Source: JAEULH01 sp963746275 (GTDB taxonomy: Bacteria > Pseudomonadota > Alphaproteobacteria > Rhodospirillales > Defluviicoccaceae). From it: a stretch of 64,000 bases of DNA. The translations under genes were made by a program, and so were the position numbers. Shown piece after piece: positions 9,322 to 19,077 of this stretch. Every line of letters starts with the position of its first letter. Position 1 is the stretch's first letter. The notes below the pieces were generated by a model. That model saw only the letters and a program-made list of their open reading frames with translations, searched no databases and was not told where the DNA came from. The stretch spans positions 68,217-132,216 of the forward strand of contig CAVVAX010000007.1 in assembly GCA_963746275.1 (NCBI GenBank), written 5' to 3'.

Positions 9322-9885
9322 CTAGCTCAGGGCGTCGATCTGGTCGTCGGTGAGGTTGCCGGGGACGATGGTCACCGGGACGCGCAGCTTGCCGATGTTC
9401 TTCATGATGTGGGAGATCACCTGGCCCGGATCGTCGGTACCGGCCGTGGCGGCCAGGACCAGCACAGAAATGTCGGGTTCTTCGCCGATGAGCTTCATCA
9501 GCTCGTCCTTGAGCGGCCCCTCGCGGATGTAGACCACGGGCGTCGTGCCCGAGAGCTTCTGGACGACGGCGGAGACGACCTGGAGCAGCTCCTCGGCCTG
9601 TTCGCGCCGCTCCACCTCCATGAGGTTGCGCACCGCCATCCAGTGCTGAAACTCGGCGGGCTCGATGGCATAGAGCAGGGCGACGCGGCCTTGCGTCTTC
9701 CTTGCGCGATGGCAGGCGAAGCGCAGCGCCTGATGCAGCTCGCTGCTCTCGTCGACGACGCAGAGGAAGGTGCGCGACCCGGGCGTCCCCGGCTCGCCGG
9801 CGCCGGCATTCCCCGCATCCTCGTCATCGCTGGACTTCAAAGGCTCATCTCTTGCGGAAGATCGCGCTCGCGAGCCATCCTGCAC
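9322..9885 (-). CDS. Universal stress protein (UspA family)
   Basis: A single USP domain of about 145 residues (SRTFLCVVDESSELHQALRF ... VPVTIVPGNLTDDQIDALS) after a polar ~40-residue N-terminal extension; 187 residues in all. The C-terminal PVTIVPG is the usual final strand. A clear G-2x-G-9x-G(S/T) nucleotide loop is not obvious, so it may be of the non-ATP-binding type. The chosen start at 9885 overlaps the end of the upstream TIGR02186 gene by 41 bases; a shorter start is possible. The pairing with a TIGR02186 protein is a recurrent alphaproteobacterial arrangement. Confidence 0.8.
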   Translation of the reverse strand: MQDGSRARSSARDEPLKSSDDEDAGNAGAGEPGTPGSRTFLCVVDESSELHQALRFACHRARKTQGRVALLYAIEPAEFQHWMAVRNLMEVERREQAEELLQVVSAVVQKLSGTTPVVYIREGPLKDELMKLIGEEPDISVLVLAATAGTDDPGQVISHIMKNIGKLRVPVTIVPGNLTDDQIDALS

Positions 9886-10591
9886 CCGCGGCGATCATGA
9901 TGGCAAGGACGCCATAGGCGAGCGAATAGCGCTGGGCGAAGTTGTAAACGCCGGCCTCGAAGCCGACCTTGCTCACGATCAGCGGCGTGATCTCGGCGCT
10001 GGCGACGTCGCCGTCGCGGATCAGGAACACCTGCACCACGTAGCGGCCGACCGGGGCGTTGGCGGGGAACCACAGGTCGGTGCGAAACAGCCGGTTGCCG
10101 AGAAACAGGATCCGTCCGGGCTCCCCGGTGTAGAGGCCGGCCCGCTGCTTGCTGCGGATCAGCGCCGCTCGAAACTCCTCGACCTCCGCCCGATCGCCGC
10201 CGGCCGGGCCGGGCAGGCGGAGTTGCTCGACGCCGAGCTGGTGGCGGCCCATCGCCCGCTGGGAAAGGATGTCCTCGAGCGGTTTGCTGGACGCGACGGC
10301 GTAGTAGGCGGGGACGTTCTTGAACGCGAGCTCGCGCTCGTTCATCCAGATGCCGAGAAAGCGTCCCTTGCGCCGGACGAGCTCGGTGTTCTCTGGGCCG
10401 CGGACGGTGACGACGACGTCGCCCTCGGCGTCGATGGCGCCGAACAGGAGCACGTCGCTACCGGTGAAACCGGTGGTGATGGCGACGAGGTGGCGGGCGA
10501 GATCGGCGACGAGCTCGGCGGCGCCGGCCGCGGGCGCGGCGAGAAGCACGGCGCAGAGCATTGCGGCGGCAAGGCTGAGGCGCCGTCTCAT
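9845..10591 (-). CDS. TIGR02186-family membrane protein
   Basis: 248 residues. An N-terminal signal sequence (MRRRLSLAAAMLCAVLLAAP, cleavage after AAGA) is followed by a periplasmic domain (LVADLARHLVAITTGFTGSD, VVVTVRGPENTELVRRKGRF, IWMNEREL) and one C-terminal transmembrane helix (LAYGVLAIMIAAGAGWLASA) with a short basic tail. This layout is that of the alphaproteobacterial 'alph_Pro_TM' family (TIGR02186), whose members often sit beside anion/sulfite exporters and stress proteins; the function is not established. The start at 10591 is chosen because it yields the signal peptide. Confidence 0.8.
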   Translation of the reverse strand: MRRRLSLAAAMLCAVLLAAPAAGAAELVADLARHLVAITTGFTGSDVLLFGAIDAEGDVVVTVRGPENTELVRRKGRFLGIWMNERELAFKNVPAYYAVASSKPLEDILSQRAMGRHQLGVEQLRLPGPAGGDRAEVEEFRAALIRSKQRAGLYTGEPGRILFLGNRLFRTDLWFPANAPVGRYVVQVFLIRDGDVASAEITPLIVSKVGFEAGVYNFAQRYSLAYGVLAIMIAAGAGWLASAIFRKR

Positions 10592-10731
10592 CGCGGCGAG
10601 CCGGCCGGTCGGGGCAGTGGGCTCATCGTGATCCTCGCCGCGGCCGGTCTTTCGCCGTCGGCGCGCTGGCATTGAATGACGAAAATACGCGCCGCACCGG
10701 ACGGGTGCAAAGCACAACGCGGGCGCTCCGC

Positions 10732-11175
10732 CTACGGCGAGCCGGCCGCGCGCCACCTGTCGAGGGCAAGGGCGATGACCCGTGTCGTTTCCGCCCACAG
10801 GCCGTAGCCGTCCAGGGCGGCAACGTCGGCCCAGACGGCCTCGGCGGCATCGGAACCAGCCCGGATCTCGCCGCCTTGCCGGCACGCGACGAGGTCGATT
10901 AGGGTATAGTGGTAGCGCACCCGCCCTTCCTCGTCGCGCTCGATCAGATCGACGACGTCGGCGAGGCCGAGGATGCGGACGTCAAGCGCGGTCTCCTCTA
11001 AGACCTCGCGGCGGGCCGCTTCGGCGACGGTTTCGCCCAGCTTCTGCAGCCCACCCGGCAGGCTCCACTCGCCGCGGCGGGGCGCCCGCGCCCGGCGGAC
11101 GAGAAGGACCCGCCGCCGGTTAACGACGATGGCGCCGACACCCACTAGCGGGGCCTGCGGATAGATCCGGATCAA
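10732..11175 (-). CDS. Nudix hydrolase
   Basis: Hydrolyses a nucleoside diphosphate linked to another group (ADP-ribose or NADH-like substrates are typical). The Nudix box G-x5-E-x7-REVxEExG-type appears as GGLQKLGETVAEAARREVLEE near residues 37-57, after LVGVGAIVVNRRRVLLVRRA. The C-terminal part (YHYTLIDLVACRQGGEIRAG) resembles ADP-ribose pyrophosphatase-like members. No ATG is in frame near the expected start. The TTG at 11175 (LIRIYPQAPLVGVG) is used here, but two out-of-frame ATGs just upstream would fit if there is a one-base indel. Confidence 0.8.
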   Translation of the reverse strand: MIRIYPQAPLVGVGAIVVNRRRVLLVRRARAPRRGEWSLPGGLQKLGETVAEAARREVLEETALDVRILGLADVVDLIERDEEGRVRYHYTLIDLVACRQGGEIRAGSDAAEAVWADVAALDGYGLWAETTRVIALALDRWRAAGSP

Positions 11176-11247
11176 CCCGCAGGCCCCGCAGGCGCCCGCA
11201 ACCGCAAAACCATTGCCATCGTTCGCGTGCTGCCCAATTCTCCGCCT

Positions 11248-12003
11248 ATGGCAGAGCATAGCAGCAAGAACCCGCCGTCCGGCAAGGACGCGCCGGCCGG
11301 GCCGAAGGCCGCTGACCCCGGTATCGGCGTCGGCGCCAGGTTGCGTGCCTATTTCCTGGCGGGGATCGTCATCACCGCGCCGATCTCTATCACCTTCTAT
11401 CTCGCCTGGATGTTCATCACCTTCGTCGATTCGCGGGTGACGCCGCTGATCCCGGCCGCCTACAACCCGAACACCTACCTCCCCTTCGCCCTGCCCGGCC
11501 TCGGCCTCGTCGTCATCATCGTCGCGTTGACACTGATCGGGGCGGTGACGGCCGGCTTCGTCGGCCGGCTGGTGATGCGCTTCTACGACCGCGTACTCGG
11601 CCGGATGCCAGTCCTGCGCAGCATCTACAGCGCCACCAAGCAGATCATCGAGACCGTCGTTGCCCATCAGTCGACGGCGTTCCGTGAGGCGGTGCTGGTC
11701 GAGTATCCCCGCCGTGGCATCTGGTGCATCGGCTTCCTGACCGGGGTTACCCGCGGCGAGGTGCAGAAGCTGACCGAGCAGGAGGTGCTCAACGTCTTCC
11801 TGCCGACGACGCCGAACCCCACCTCCGGATTCCTGCTGTTCGTTCCTCGCAGCGACCTGGTGATCCTCGACATGACCGTCGAGGAGGCGCTGAAGATGGT
11901 GATCTCCGGCGGGATCGTGACGCCGCCGCTGCAGGAGGAGGTGGAGGCGGTGGGTTTGGCCGAAGCCGCGCCGGACGCAGTGAGAGCATCCATGCGGACC
12001 TAA
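11248..12003 (+). CDS. DUF502 membrane protein
   Basis: 251 residues from the ATG at 11248 (MAEHSSKNPPSG; a start 21 bases earlier is also open). Two transmembrane segments (AYFLAGIVITAPISITFYLA and LPGLGLVVIIVALTLIGAVT) enclose a short external loop. A conserved cytoplasmic domain follows, with MRFYDRVLGRMPVLRSIYSA and PNPTSGFLLFVPRSDLVILD, the hallmark segments of DUF502. Function unknown; related to plant LIKE-COV proteins. It is divergently placed from the Nudix gene. Confidence 0.85.
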   Translation: MAEHSSKNPPSGKDAPAGPKAADPGIGVGARLRAYFLAGIVITAPISITFYLAWMFITFVDSRVTPLIPAAYNPNTYLPFALPGLGLVVIIVALTLIGAVTAGFVGRLVMRFYDRVLGRMPVLRSIYSATKQIIETVVAHQSTAFREAVLVEYPRRGIWCIGFLTGVTRGEVQKLTEQEVLNVFLPTTPNPTSGFLLFVPRSDLVILDMTVEEALKMVISGGIVTPPLQEEVEAVGLAEAAPDAVRASMRT

Positions 12004-12044
12004 TGCACCTCGTGCTCGGCCTCTAGCCGCAACAACAACAACGA

Positions 12045-12076
12045 ATTATCGCGAGCCGCGAAGTAACGTAGCGATG
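12045..12076 (+). repeat. Family B repeat, partial copy 2
   Basis: Only the left arm is present: ATTATCGCGAGCCGCGAAGT followed by AACGTAGCGATGTA. It lies 70 bases before a full copy. Confidence 0.6.
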
Positions 12077-12147
12077 TAGGTCGGAATAGCCGAAGGCGTA
12101 TTCCGACGGATGGATGCTGGCGACATCTGGGCGCGCGGCAAGAACTC

Positions 12148-12239
12148 GTCATCGCGAGCCGCGAAGAGGCGTGGCGATCCACAATTATGCGCCTATCACG
12201 GTTTGGATTGCTTCGTCGGCTTGGCCTTCTCACAATGAC
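12148..12239 (+). repeat. Family B inverted repeat, copy 3
   Basis: Full copy: left arm GTCATCGCGAGCCGCGAAGA...GTGGCGATCCA, right arm GGATTGCTTCGTCGGCTTGG...CTCACAATGAC. It fills the gap between the converging DUF502 and recG genes. Confidence 0.8.
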
Positions 12240-12284
12240 GATTTGGCTGCTTGTCTTTAGTTCATGAGCTCGCAGCAATGTCGG

Positions 12285-14371
12285 TTACCCGGAGCGCAGG
12301 TACTTCACCGCCAGGTCGCGCTCGAACAGGTAGAGCAGCGTGCGCAGCGCCCGGCCGCGCTCGCTCTCGAGCCCCGGGTCCGCCATCAGGATCAGGCGAA
12401 CGTCGTCGCGGGCGACGTCTAGCAGCTCGCGGTGCTGGGCGAGGTCGGCGAGGCGGAAGGTCGGCATGCCGCTCTGGCGGGTGCCCAGCACCTCGCCGGC
12501 GCCGCGCAGCCGCAGGTCCTCCTCGGCGATGCGAAAGCCGTCCTCGGTCTCGCGCATGATCGCAAGCCGCGCCCGGGCGTTGGCGGAGAGCGGCGGCGAA
12601 TAGAGCAGGATGCAGACCGAGGGCTTGTCGCCGCGGCCCACCCGCCCGCGCAACTGGTGGAGCTGGGCGAGGCCGAAGCGCTCGGCATGCTCGATGACCA
12701 TGACCGTCGCGTCGGGGACGTCGACGCCGACCTCGATCACCGTGGTCGCCACCAGCAGCCGCACCGGGCCTGCGGCGAAGGCGGCCATCACCCGGTCCTT
12801 GTCCTCGCCCTTCATCCGCCCGTGCATCAGCCCGACGGCGTCGCCGAACACCTGGCGCAGCTCGGTGAAGCGGGTTTCGGCCGCGGCGACGTCGAGTTGC
12901 GCCGAGTCCTCCACCAGCGGGCAGACCCAGAAGGCCTTGGCGCCCTCGGCGAGCCGTCTGCGGAGCGCGGCGATGACCTCGTCCAGCCGCTCCGCCGGCA
13001 CTGCGCGGGTGTCGATGGGCCGGCGGCCCGGCGGCTTCTCGGTCAGGCTGGAGGCCTCCATGTCGCCATAGGCGGTCAGCATCAGCGTTCGCGGGATCGG
13101 CGTCGCCGTCATCACCAGCACGTCGGTGGCTTGGCCCTTGCCGGACAGCTCCAGCCGCTGGTGGACGCCGAAGCGGTGCTGCTCGTCGATGACGGCCAAG
13201 GCCAGATCCTTGAAGGCGACGCCCTCCTGGAACAGGGCATGGGTGCCGACCACCAGAGGCAGCGCGCCGGAGGCGAGACGCGGCGAGCAGCTCGCCGCGG
13301 GCCGGCGCCCTTGTCGCGGCCGGTGAGCAGCGCGACCTCGACGCCGGCGGCTCCGGCGATCGGCGCGATGGTCGCGTAGTGCTGGCGGGCGAGCACCTCG
13401 GTCGGCGCCATCATCGCCGCCTGCAAGCCGCATTCCGCGGCATTCAGCATCGCCACCAGCGCGACCACGGTCTTGCCGCTGCCGACGTCGCCCTGGAGCA
13501 GGCGCAGCATCCTCTTCGGCGCCGCCATGTCGGCGGAGATCTCGGCGATGGCGCGCTCCTGCGAGCTGGTCAGGCGGAAGCCGAGGGCGGCCAGCGCCTT
13601 GCTTGCCAGCGTCCCCTCGCCGGCGATGACCCGGCCCGTGCCGCGCCGGCCGTGGGCGCGGATCAGGGCCAGCGCCAGCTGGTTGGCCAGCAACTCGTCG
13701 TAGGCGAGGCGCATCCGCGCCGGCGCTTCCGGCAGCACCGCCGCCGCGTCCGCCGGATGGTGCGCCTGCTCCACCGCCTGCCGCCAGGACGGCCAGCCGC
13801 GCCGCTCGCGCAAGGCCGGCGTCGTGCCACTCGGGCAGGTCCGGCGCGCGCGCCAGCACCGCCACCATGCAGCTTCGCCAGCGTGCGCGGGTTGAGCCCG
13901 GCGGTCAGCGGATAGACCGGCTCGAAGGCGCCGAGCCGGTCGCGCTCGCGGACGTCGAGGATGAAGTCGGGATGCGTCATCTGCAGGCTGTCGGCGAACA
14001 GGTCGACGGTGCCGCTGACGATCCGCTCGCTGCCCACCGGCAGGACCCGGTTCAGGTAGTCGCCGCGGGCGTGGAAGAAGACGAGCACGAGGCTGCCGCT
14101 GTCGTCGCCGCAGAAGACCCGGTAGGGCTGCCGCGGGGTGAGCGGCGGCTGATGGCGGCCGATCCGGACGATCAGCGTCGCGACGGCGCCGGCACGGGCG
14201 GCGGCGATGTTGCGCGTTGGCCGCCGGTCGATCACCCCGAATGGCAGGTGCCAGAGCAGATCGACCACCCGCGGTCCGGCGAGGCGCTCCAGCGCCTCCG
14301 CCAGCTTGGGACCCGCGCCCGGCAGGCTGGTCGACCGGCGCAAACAGCGGAAACAGGATCTCGGGGCGCAT
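12285..14371 (-). CDS. recG: ATP-dependent DNA helicase RecG (frameshifted)
   Basis: Junction-specific helicase that reverses stalled replication forks and processes recombination intermediates. It starts MRPEILFPLFAPV, then the wedge/OB domain (TSLPGAGPKLAEALERLAGP, PYRVFCGDDSGSLVLVFFHA). Helicase motif I is LLQGDVGSGKTVVALVAM, the DEAH-like box is AVIDEQHRFGVHQR, and motif III is MTATPIPRTLMLTAYGDMEA. The RecG C-terminal motifs IEVGVDVPDATVMVIEHAER and LHQLRGRVGRGD follow, ending DLAVKYLRSG. At least four single-base frame changes are needed (near 14330, 13870, 13810 and 13290). Corrected length is ~695 residues, normal for RecG. Divergent from sdhE. Confidence 0.92.
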
Positions 14372-14453
14372 GAGCGGGCGCGGTTTCCGATGCGGGCGGC
14401 TGACAGGACCACGGCGGTGGCCTATATCCTATGCCGCGGAGGAGGTGACACCA

Positions 14454-14732
14454 ATGCCACAAACCACGGATGCGTCGCCGGAGAGCCGCCGCAAGCGCCT
14501 GTTGTTTCGCAGCCACCATACCGGGATGAAGGAGAACGACGCGCTGATCGGCGGCTTCGCCGACCGCCACCTGGATGAGCTCAGCGACGACGAGGTGGCG
14601 TGGCTGGAGGCGCTGCTGCTCGATAACAACGACATCGACCTCTACAACTGGATGCTCGGCAAGGAGCCGGTGCCGGCGCACCTGGACCATCCGGTGATGC
14701 AGCGGCTGATCGACTTCAAGGACGCAATGTGA
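14454..14732 (+). CDS. sdhE: FAD assembly factor SdhE
   Basis: 92-residue protein that promotes covalent flavinylation of succinate dehydrogenase SdhA. The core is RRKRLLFRSHHTGMKENDAL, FADRHLDELSDDEVAWLEAL and LYNWMLGKEPVP, matching the DUF339/SdhE family. An N-terminal RG-x-x-E-type motif is seen as TGMKEND, with the usual Arg-Gly replaced by Thr-Gly. The start at 14454 follows a strong GGAGGAGGTGA site. The order recG / sdhE / mfd is a common alphaproteobacterial arrangement. Confidence 0.93.
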   Translation: MPQTTDASPESRRKRLLFRSHHTGMKENDALIGGFADRHLDELSDDEVAWLEALLLDNNDIDLYNWMLGKEPVPAHLDHPVMQRLIDFKDAM

Positions 14733-15100
14733 CGCGGCCGTGCGCTGTTGACGCAGAAGGGCAGCAGCGCAAGTACAGCCTAGATGATCGGGAAATTCTG
14801 ATCGTGACGTTTGGGGCGAAGAGCGCTGAAGTTGGACCAGAGCCTGCGTAGAGATGCAATGAGATTTTCCCAGCCGTCATGGCCCTGCTTATCACGGCCA
14901 TCCACGCACTCAGTGGACCCCTGGAACAAGTCCGGGGGCGACGAATGAGGGGGCTGGAGAAGCACACCTTGCGGGTTCTGCTGCGTCAGCCTAGTCACGT
15001 TCCGCTCCGGTACGCGGAGCTCAATCATTCGTCATGGCCGCAGGTGTTGCGGCTATTAACTCTTTAACCCGATCGGCGACTTTCGGCAAAGCAAGCGTAG
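14733..15100. other. Intergenic region between sdhE and mfd
   Basis: Contains a family A repeat in reverse orientation (about 14872-14949) and otherwise no recognisable gene. The 3' part should hold the mfd promoter and start, but no clear ribosome site or ATG in frame is found. Confidence 0.4.
14872..14949 (-). repeat. Family A palindromic repeat, copy 2 (reverse)
   Basis: Read on the minus strand: ATTCGTCGCCCCCGGACTTG, TTCCAGGGGTCCACTGAGTG, CGTGGATGGCCGTGATAAGC...GGCCATGACGGC. The same plan as the other A copies, but diverged. Confidence 0.6.
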
Positions 15101-18100
15101 TTCCTTTGTCAGTCCATTCTCGACAGGCTTAGGCGGCCGGGCCGGTTCGTCATCGCCGGCGCGCCACCCGGGCCACGACGCCCACGCCATTGCCGGGATC
15201 GCGGCGGCGACCGGCGGCCCCGTCCTCGTCGTCGCCCGCGACGACGTGCGGATGACGCAGCTCGAGGAAGGGCTCGCCTTCTTCGCGCCGACGCTGCCGC
15301 GGCTCTGCTTTCCGGCCTGGGACAACCTGCCCTACGACCGGGTCTCGCCCAACCCCGAGCTGGTCAGCCGCCGGCTGAACACGCTGGTGAGCCTCGCCGG
15401 GGACGGCGCCGCCGATCGCGCCGCTGGTGGTGGTGACGACCGTCTCGGCGCTGCTGCAGCGGGTCTCGCCGCGCGGAAGCTCTTGGCCGGCACGGTGCTG
15501 TCGCTGAAGCTTGGCGATCGGCTGAAGCCGGAGGAGCTCGTCGCGCACCTGGTTCGGGTCGGCTACGTCCGCGACGAGACGGTGACGATCCGCGGCGAGT
15601 TCGCCGCTCGCGGCGGGATCGTCGACGTCTTCCCCCCGGGCTACGCCGAGCCCTTACGCTTCGACTATTTCGGCGATGAGCTGGAGGCAATCCGCACCTT
15701 CGATTCCGGGAGCCAGCGGACGACCGGGCGGATCGAGACGGCGCGGATCGAGCCAGTCACCGAGGTGATCCTCGACGACGCCGTGATCGAGCGCTTTCGC
15801 CTGTCCTTCCGCGCCTTGGCCGGCGCCGTCGAGGCGGATCATCCGCTGTATGCGGCGGTGAGCGCCGGGCGGCGCTACAGCGGCATGGAGCACTGGCTGC
15901 CACTGTTCTACGATCGGCTGGAGACGCTGTTCGACTACCTGCCCGAGGCGCCGGTGATCCTCGACCATCAGGCCGAGGAGGCGCGCGACGCCCGCCTCGC
16001 GCTCATCGCCGACTATTACCAGGCCCGCCGTCAGGCCGACGAGGGCCGCTTCGGCGCGACCGGCTCCGCGTACCATCCGGTGCCGCCGGAGGCCGCCTTC
16101 ATGAGCGCCGAGGAGTGGGAGGCGCGGGCGGACGCCGGGGCGGTGGCGCGGCTTTCGCCCTTCGCCCCGCCGCCAGACATCGCCGGTCATCTGGATGCCG
16201 GGGGCCGGCCCGGGCTCGACTTCGCCGAGGCGAGAAAGCGCGAGGACGTCAACGTCTTCGACTTGGTCGCCTCCCGGATCCGGCGAGCACCAAAGCGAAG
16301 GCCGGCGGGTGCTGGTCGCCGCGGTCACCGCAGGCTCGCGCGACCGGCTGCTCTCCGTCTTCGCCGACCACGACCTCGCCCGGCCGAAGCCTTCGGCGTC
16401 ATGGCCGGAGGTGAAGGCGCTGCCGGGGAAAGCGGCGGGCGCGGTGGTCCTGCCGCTGGATCGCGGCTATGTCGCGCCCGGGCTCGCGGTCATCGCCGAG
16501 ACCGACATCTTCGGCGAGCGCATCGCCAGGCGGGCCGGGCGGCGGATCCGCCCGGAGAACTTCCTCACCGAGGCCTCGGCGCTCGCCGCCGGCGACCTCG
16601 TCGTCCACATCAACCACGGCATCGGCCGCTACGAGGGGCTGGAGACGATCCAGGTGGGCGGGGCCCCACACGACTGCCTCCGCCTGGTCTACGCTGGCGA
16701 CGACAAGCTGTTCCTGCCGGTCGAGAACATCGACCTGATCAGCCGCTACGGCTCGGACGCCGATGCGGTCACCCTCGACAAGCTCGGCGGCGCCGCCTGG
16801 CAGGGGCGCAAGGCCCGGCTCAAGGCCCGCATCCGGGAGATGGCGGCCGAGCTGATCAAGGTCGCCGCCGCCCGCGCCCTGCACGCAGGCGCCGCAAGCG
16901 GCGCCGACGCCCGGGTTGTTCGACGAGTTTTGCGCCCGCTTCCCCTATGACGAAACCGACGATCAGGCCCGCGCCATCGACGACGTGCTCGCCGATCTCG
17001 CCGCCGGGCGGCCGGCCGACCGGTTGATCTGCGGCGACGTCGGCTTCGGCAAGACCGAGGTGGCGCTTCGCGCGGCCTTCATCGTCGCCATGGAGGGCCG
17101 CCAGGTCGCCGTCGTCGTGCCGACCACGCTGCTCTGCCGGCAGCACTACCAGACCTTCTGCGAGCGCTTCCGCGGCTATCCCGTGCGTATCGCCGAGGTC
17201 TCCAGGCTGGTCTCGGCCAAGGACATCAAGGCGACCAAGGCTGGGCTTGCCGACGGCACCATCGACATCGTCGTCGGCACCCACGCGCTCTTGGCCAAGG
17301 ACGTCCGCTTCCGCGACCTAGGCCTGCTCGTCGTCGACGAGGAGCAGCACTTCGGCGTCGCGCACAAGGAACGGCTGAAGGCGCTGAAGGCCGACGTCCA
17401 TGTGCTCACCCTGACGGCAACGCCGATCCCGCGCACCCTGCAGATGGCGTTGAGCGGAGTGCGCGAGCTCAGCCTGATTGCGACCCCGCCGGTAGACCGC
17501 CTCGCCGTGCGCACCTTCGTCATGGAGCACGATCCCGTCGTGATCCGCGAGGCAATCCTGCGCGAGCACTACCGCGGCGGCCAGACCTTCTACGTCTGCC
17601 CGCGCATCGAGGACCTGGACGGGATCGGCAAGCAGCTCGCCAAGCTGGTGCCGGAGGTCAACGTCGTCACCGTCCATGGCCGGATGGCCTCGCGCGACCT
17701 GGAGCAGGCCATCGGCGCCTTCTACGAGCGCCGCTTCAACGTGCTTCTGTCCACCAACATCATCGAGTCCGGGCTCGATCTGCCGGCCGTCAACACCATC
17801 GTGATCCACCGCGCCGACATGTTCGGCCTGGCTCAGCTCTACCAGCTCCGTGGCCGCGTCGGCCGCGGCAAGGCCCGGGCCTACGCCTACCTGACCCTGC
17901 CGGTGCGCCGGAAGCTGACCCCGAGCGCGGAGAAGCGGCTACAGGTGATGCAGTCGCTCGACTCGCTCGGCGCCGGCTTCGCGCTGGCGAGCCACGACCT
18001 CGACATCCGCGGCGCCGGCAACCTGCTGGGCGACGAGCAGTCCGGCCATATCCGCGAGGTCGGCATCGAGCTCTACCAGCAGATGCTCGAGGATGCGGTC

Positions 18101-18598
18101 GCCGAGGCCCGCGGCGCGCCGCTTGTCGCCAACGGGGAAGACTGGAGCCCGCAGATCTCGCTCGGGCTCGGCGTGCTGATCCCGGACACGTACGTCCCCG
18201 ACCTCGGCCTTCGCCTCGGCCTCTACCGCCGCCTAGCCGACCTCAAGGACGACAAGGACCTGGACGCCTTCGCCGCCGAACTGGTCGACCGCTTCGGGCC
18301 GCTGCCGGACGAGGTCGACAACCTGCTCCGGATCGTCGCGCTGAAGCAGGCCTGTCGGCGCGCCGGCGTCGAGCGCATCGAGGCCGGGCCCAAGGGCGCG
18401 ACGGTGGCCTTCCGCGGCAACGACTTCGCCAACCCGGCGGGGCTGGTGGCGCTCATCGGCAAGCAGGCCGGCACCATGACGCTCCGCCCAGATCACCGCC
18501 TGGTGCTGCGCCGCTCGTGGGAGACGCCCGGGGATCGCCTCAGCGGGGCCCGCCGGCTGATCTCGGAGCTGGCGCAGATCGCCGCGGCGTCGGCCTAG
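15101..18598 (+). CDS. mfd: Transcription-repair coupling factor (frameshifted)
   Basis: Displaces RNA polymerase stalled at DNA lesions and recruits UvrA. Visible in order are a UvrB-like N-terminus (RDDVRMTQLEEGLAFFAPTL, LCFPAWDNLPYDRVSPNPEL, GEFAARGGIVDVFPPGYAEP), the RNAP-interacting domain (LVVHINHGIGRYEGLETIQV, LFLPVENIDLISRYG) and translocase motifs (ICGDVGFGKTEVALRAAFIV, VVDEEQHFGVAHKERLK, LTATPIPRTLQMALSG). These are followed by STNIIESGLDLPAVNTIVI, QLRGRVGRGKARAYAYL and the C-terminal TRCF domain. Frame changes are needed near 15168, 16285 and 16915. The start is uncertain: coding similarity reaches back to about 15101 (RRPGRFVIAGAPPG) but no ATG is in frame. Corrected length of ~1165 residues is normal. 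Confidence 0.93.
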
Positions 18599-18699
18599 AG
18601 CGATCTGTGATTAGGTTGATGCACCAGAACTTAAGCAACGTCATCGCCAGCCACAAAACGGCGGCGCAATGTAGCGCAGTGTAGCCACCAATAAGCACC

Positions 18700-18845
18700 G
18701 GCCGGTTTTTCGCTCCGGGGGCGCCGCGGGCGAGGCCGGCGTTGGCGGAGCCGAGGAGTTTGCGGGCGCAGGCGCCGAGGGCAAGCGTGTGGGGCTTGCC
18801 GCATTGGGTGAGGCGCTCATAGAGGCCTCTGAGCGCAGGTTCCAG
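18700..18845 (-). pseudogene. IS110-family transposase C-terminal remnant
   Basis: Minus-strand reading gives ALRGLYERLTQCGKPHTLAL, GACARKLLGSANAGLARGAP, then (other frame) an SEKPAG-like end. This is the conserved C-terminal stretch of IS110/IS116-type (DEDD) transposases: FYxRLxxxGKPxKVAxxAxxRKLLxxxNAxxRxGxPW. The rest of the gene is absent. Confidence 0.6.
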
Positions 18846-18899
18846 CGAAAGGCGCCGGCTACGCCCGCTAGAAGCGGCGGCGAGGGCGGGTTCTCTTTG

Positions 18900-18960
18900 T
18901 TCGTCACCCGCGGGCTTGTCCCGCGGGTCCATGGTAGACGTGGATCGCCGCAACGAGCGA
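18900..18960 (+). repeat. Family A palindromic repeat, copy 3
   Basis: TTCGTCACCCGCGGGCTTGT, then CCCGCGGGTCCATGGTAGAC, then GTGGATCGCCGCAACGAGCG. The palindrome CCCGCGGGCTTGTCCCGCGGG is a near-perfect hairpin core. The GCGATGACGG end is missing. Confidence 0.8.
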
Positions 18961-19077
18961 GGTCGTAGCCGACCACCGACAGCGACAGCAGCGCGCCGCA
19001 CAGCCCGGTGACGATGCCGACCAGCAGTCCCTTGATTCCACCGCGGCATCCGTCGCACCGCGTCCAGCCGGCAGGCG

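Larger units (their letters stand above)
18599..19077. other. Intergenic region with IS and repeat debris
   Basis: Between mfd and udgX. It holds an IS110-type transposase remnant (about 18700-18845), a family A repeat (18900-18960) and a short minus-strand coding-like scrap at 18955-19055 (GIKGLLVGIVTGLCGALLSL, then SVVGYDLA) that reads as one hydrophobic helix without start or stop. No intact gene. Confidence 0.5.

Noticed and set aside
12432..13379. 315-residue plus-strand open frame inside recG
   Set aside because: Antisense shadow; recG helicase motifs occupy the same bases.
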